Of a DNA stretch of 64,000 nt, positions 60,385 to 64,000 are shown in pieces. The first letter of the stretch is position 1; every line of letters begins with the position of its first letter. The notes beneath the pieces were generated by a model. It saw nothing but the letters and a program-made list of their open reading frames with translations. It was not told the origin of the DNA and did not search any database. The position numbers were made by a program, and so were the translations under genes. Source of the DNA: Stictocephala bisonia (taxonomy: Eukaryota > Arthropoda > Insecta > Hemiptera > Membracidae); the NCBI GenBank assembly GCA_035578905.1, contig JAQJVL010000427.1, positions 521,001 through 585,000 on the forward strand. The letters run 5' to 3'.

Positions 60385-62443
60385 AAAACAATCTGTAGTG
60401 ACTAATAGGAGAGAACACAGTAAGCAAAACATTCTGTAGCGACTAAAAGGAGAGAATACAGTATGCAAAACATTCTGTAGTGACTAACAGGAGAGAACAC
60501 AGTACGCAAAACATTCTGTAGCGACTAACAGGAGAGAATACAGTACATAAAACATTTTGTAGTGACTAACTGGAGAGAACACACTACGCAAAACATTATG
60601 TAGCGACTAACAGGAGAGAATACAGTACGTAAAACATTTTGTAGTGACTAACTGGAGAGAACACAGTATGCAAAATAATCTGTAGTGACTAACAGGAGAG
60701 AACACAGTATGCAAAATAATCTGTAGTGACTAACGGAAGACAACACAGTACGCAAAACATTATGTAGCGACTAACTGGAGAGAACACAGTATGCAAAACA
60801 ATCTGTAGTGACTAACAGGAGAGAACACAGTATGCAAAATAATCTGTAGTGACTAACGGAAGACAACACAGTACGCAAAACATTATGTAGCGACTAACTG
60901 GAGAGAACACAGTATGCAAAACAATCTGTAGTGACTAACAGGAGAGAATACAGCACGCAAAACATTCTGTAGTGACTAACAGGAGAGAACATAGTACGTA
61001 AAACATTCTGTAGTGACTAACAGGAGAGAATACAGTACGTAAAACATTTTGTAGTGACTAACTGGAGAGAACACAGTACGAAAAACATTCTGTATTGACT
61101 AACAGGAGAGAACACAGTACGCAAAACATTATGTAGCTACTAACAGGAGAGAAAACAGTACGTAAAACATTTTGTAGTGACTAACTGGAGAGAACACAGT
61201 ACGCAAAACATTATGTAGCAACTAACAGGAGAGAACACAGTATGCAAAACATTATGTAGCGACTAACAGGAGAGAACATAGTATGCAAAACAATCTGTAG
61301 TGACTAACAGGAGAGAACATAGTACGCAAAACATTCTGTAGTGACTAACAGGAGAGAATACAGTACGTAAAACATTTTGTAGTGACTAACTGGAGAGAAC
61401 ACAGTATGCAAAACATTATGTAGTGACTAACAGGAGAGAACACAGTATGCAAAATAATCTGTAGTGACTAACGGAAGAGAACACAGTACGCAAAACATTA
61501 TGTAGCGACTAACAGGAGAGAACACAGTATGCAAAACAATCTGTAGTGATTAACAGGAAAGAACATAGTACGCAAAACATTATGTAGCGACTAACAGGAG
61601 AGAACACAGTATGCAAAACAATCTGTAGTGACTAACAGGAGAGAACATAGTACGCAAAACATTCTGTAGTGACTAACAGGAGAGAATACAGTACGTAAAA
61701 CATTTTGTAGTGACTAACTGGAGAGAACACAGTATGCAAAATAATCTGTAGTGACTAACGGAAGAGAACACAGTTCGCAAAACATTCTGTAGCGACGAAA
61801 AGGAGAGAATACAGTATGCAAAACATTCTGTAGCGACTAAAAGGAGAGAATACGGTACATGAAACATTTTGTAGTGACTAACTGGAGAGAACACAGTATG
61901 CAAAATAATCTGTAGTGACTAACATGAGAGAAAACAGTACATAAAACAATCTCTAGTGACTAATAGGAGAGAACACAGTACGCAAAACATTCTGTAGCGA
62001 CTAAAAGGAGAGAATACAGTACATAAAACATTTTGTAGTGACTAACTGGAGAGAACACAGTATGCAAAATAATCTGTAGTGACTAACATGAGAGAATACA
62101 GTACATAAAACAATCTTTAGTGACTAATAGGAGAGAACACAGTACGCAAAACATTCTGTAGCGACTAAAAGGAGAGAATACAGTACATAAAACATTTTGT
62201 AGTGACTAACAAGAGAGAACACAGTACGCAAAACAATTTGTAGTGACTAACATAATAGAACACAGTACGCAAAACAATCTGTAGTGACTAACAGGAGAGA
62301 ACACAGTACACAAAACAATTTGTAGTGACTAACATAATAGAACACAGTACACAAAACAATTTGTAGTGACTAACATAATAGAACACAGTACACAAAACAA
62401 TCTTTAGTGACTAACAGGAGAGAACACAGTAAACAAAACAATT
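60385..62443. repeat. 41-bp satellite array, about 50 units
   Basis: The unit is CTGTAGTGACTAACAGGAGA then GAACACAGTATGCAAAACAA and T (41 bp). Variants alternate at fixed sites: GTAGTG/GTAGCG, CAGG/CTGG, ACAC/ATAC, TATGC/TACGC/TACGT, AACATT/AATAAT. A three-unit block with the rare CGGAAGACAACAC recurs 123 bp apart (60734 and 60857), and an eight-unit pattern recurs 328 bp apart (61321 and 61649). The units degrade at the right end. The minus-strand 76-codon frame (61673-61903) is an artefact. Confidence 0.97.
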
Positions 62444-64000
62444 GCTTAAGTGATATTTGAAATCATTGTTAAAAAGCACAAGTTGCGTGCGACTACAGAG
62501 AATACGTTTTTTTGTCTGCCTTCTCGTTCCTATAGTTATTGGTTTTCCTAATATATTGTTAAAAAAATATGGAAGTTGAAGATAATATTGAAACACTACT
62601 AGATATTTTTTATACTATAAATGATACTTCACTCAAAAGGTGAACTGTTTTTAAAAGAATATATTTATTTGTTGTATTTTAAAAAACTTTTCACAAACAA
62701 CCAACTTATAACTGTCTAACAAAGTACTTTAAATACACCTTATATTTCTTATATTTATAATGGTTTTCCTTTTGCAACCCTTGCCCTCAAATTATCAGAA
62801 AAACCTTTCAAATTTCCAGCCAACTTAAAATAGTATGTCCTTAAATACATTCTTCCTGACTGTTCTGCCTTTATAAAAAAGTTTCAATTGTTTATAAAAT
62901 GATTAATTAAATAACTCTCAAGGTGTATATAAGTTAATTTTTTGTGGTTTTGCTATTGTTGCTTTTGCATAAAACCTATCTTACGTGTTCTTTCAAATAG
63001 TGAACACATATGAATAGTGAATATTGAAATGTTAGCAGTAGTATTCTATTGTAAATATTATGACTAAAATCAATGTGTAAAAACTCATAATTCATGCCTA
63101 AAAGATACTGGTTTAAATTATATTTCACATAAAATAAATGCATTGATATTTATATTTAAATAATTTATACTAAAGTTATATAATACATTCAGCAGGAAAA
63201 CGTAACTATATTCTTGTACTTGTATGATAACTTCATTCGACATTCGCCGAAAATATTCTTTATAGAGCAACAACAATCATTCATTAAGTTCCTTTTCTCC
63301 ATTTGATCAAGGCTGACAAACAATATATTTATTAAGATTAAACATTGCTGAAATTTAAATCTATTGAAGACCAAACTCACTAATTATCTGATAAAATATC
63401 TTAGGATAATTTGTAAACATTTCCCTTGGCCATGAGAGTAAATGCCTGAAGGGTTTAGGAGAAATCCTATGAGATTTACGTTTAAGGGTTTAGCAGTAAT
63501 CTGTGGCATTTGCATTCACGCTTAATAAATATGCTTTCTTTGTCGGAAAGAGGACGGTTGACAAATGTTTATCCTACAACGACGATGATGTATATTTAAT
63601 TTAATTTCCATGCCATATCAATACTAGTATAATTATTTATTTTAAATTAAATATGGTTGGATTAGATCATTATTATACAATCACCATATACCTAGACATA
63701 ACCTTACGCAGAACAGTTTCTCATTCCAGCTCACTCACTAAAATGTCCTATGATATTAAATAAACCATAGGGATTTGTCATTTGATATATTTATAATTAT
63801 TAGAAGTGGGGAGTCTATATCATTTTTAAATGGCTAAATATGCATTAACATAAATCGTAGTCTGTATGGTTAAGATTCAAATAATATATAGCGCTTAGCT
63901 ATTGTTTATATTTTCCTCTTTATATTTATATGGTGCGTATTTACTATAAAGAACCTGACTTAAAATTTAAATCCATACAGATTTTATCCAAATACCACTA
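62444..64000. other. AT-rich DNA, nothing recognised
   Basis: Two minus frames of 61-63 codons have no motifs. No repeat of note. Confidence 0.45.

Overview
The window looks like a gene-poor, AT-rich stretch of an animal genome, most likely an arthropod and probably an insect. The grounds are the load and mix of decayed eukaryotic transposons: a Ty3/gypsy LTR element, three jockey/CR1-type non-LTR remnants, a Helitron helicase remnant, tRNA-derived SINEs and fold-back elements. Added to this are long satellite and minisatellite arrays, long poly(T) tracts, and the absence of any operon-like coding. A hemipteran is my guess, held weakly. I could not support any intact host protein gene, tRNA or rRNA gene. 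Most open reading frames here are by-products of tandem repeats or short chance frames in AT-rich DNA.

Layout. 140-1775 (minus): decayed non-LTR retrotransposon with linker and reverse transcriptase motifs. 2361-2735: 21-bp minisatellite. 4322-16649: a 12.3-kb satellite of 47-bp units, each centred on an 18-bp dyad and organised into higher-order repeats (two full 2,977-bp copies plus related 1,230, 1,834 and 1,790-bp blocks). 16650-31000: AT-rich DNA with inverted-repeat elements, a Helitron fragment at 29.2 kb and scattered copies of an unidentified ~145-bp repeat. 31.0-38.9 kb: a jockey-type fragment, a fold-back element, a SINE and a 446-bp MITE-like element. 38.9-47.4 kb: a G-rich 36-bp minisatellite at four places, a second non-LTR element (minus), and tandem arrays of 97-103 bp and 62 bp. 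49.7 kb: a perfect 97-bp inverted repeat. 52.8-53.2 kb: a second SINE copy. 53437-57513: a complete but broken Ty3/gypsy element with LTRs, 5-bp target duplication, primer binding site, polypurine tract, gag, protease, RT, RNase H and integrase. 60.4-62.4 kb: a 41-bp satellite of about 50 units.

No set of genes acts together here apart from the gag-pol of the LTR element, which is disabled by several frameshifts and stops. The most interesting structures are non-coding: the dyad satellite with co-varying arms, a six-copy repeat found only on the plus strand, a minisatellite with (GGGT)4-type quadruplex motifs at all of its loci, and a CTGANGA-hairpin-GAAA motif recurring in three separate fold-back structures.
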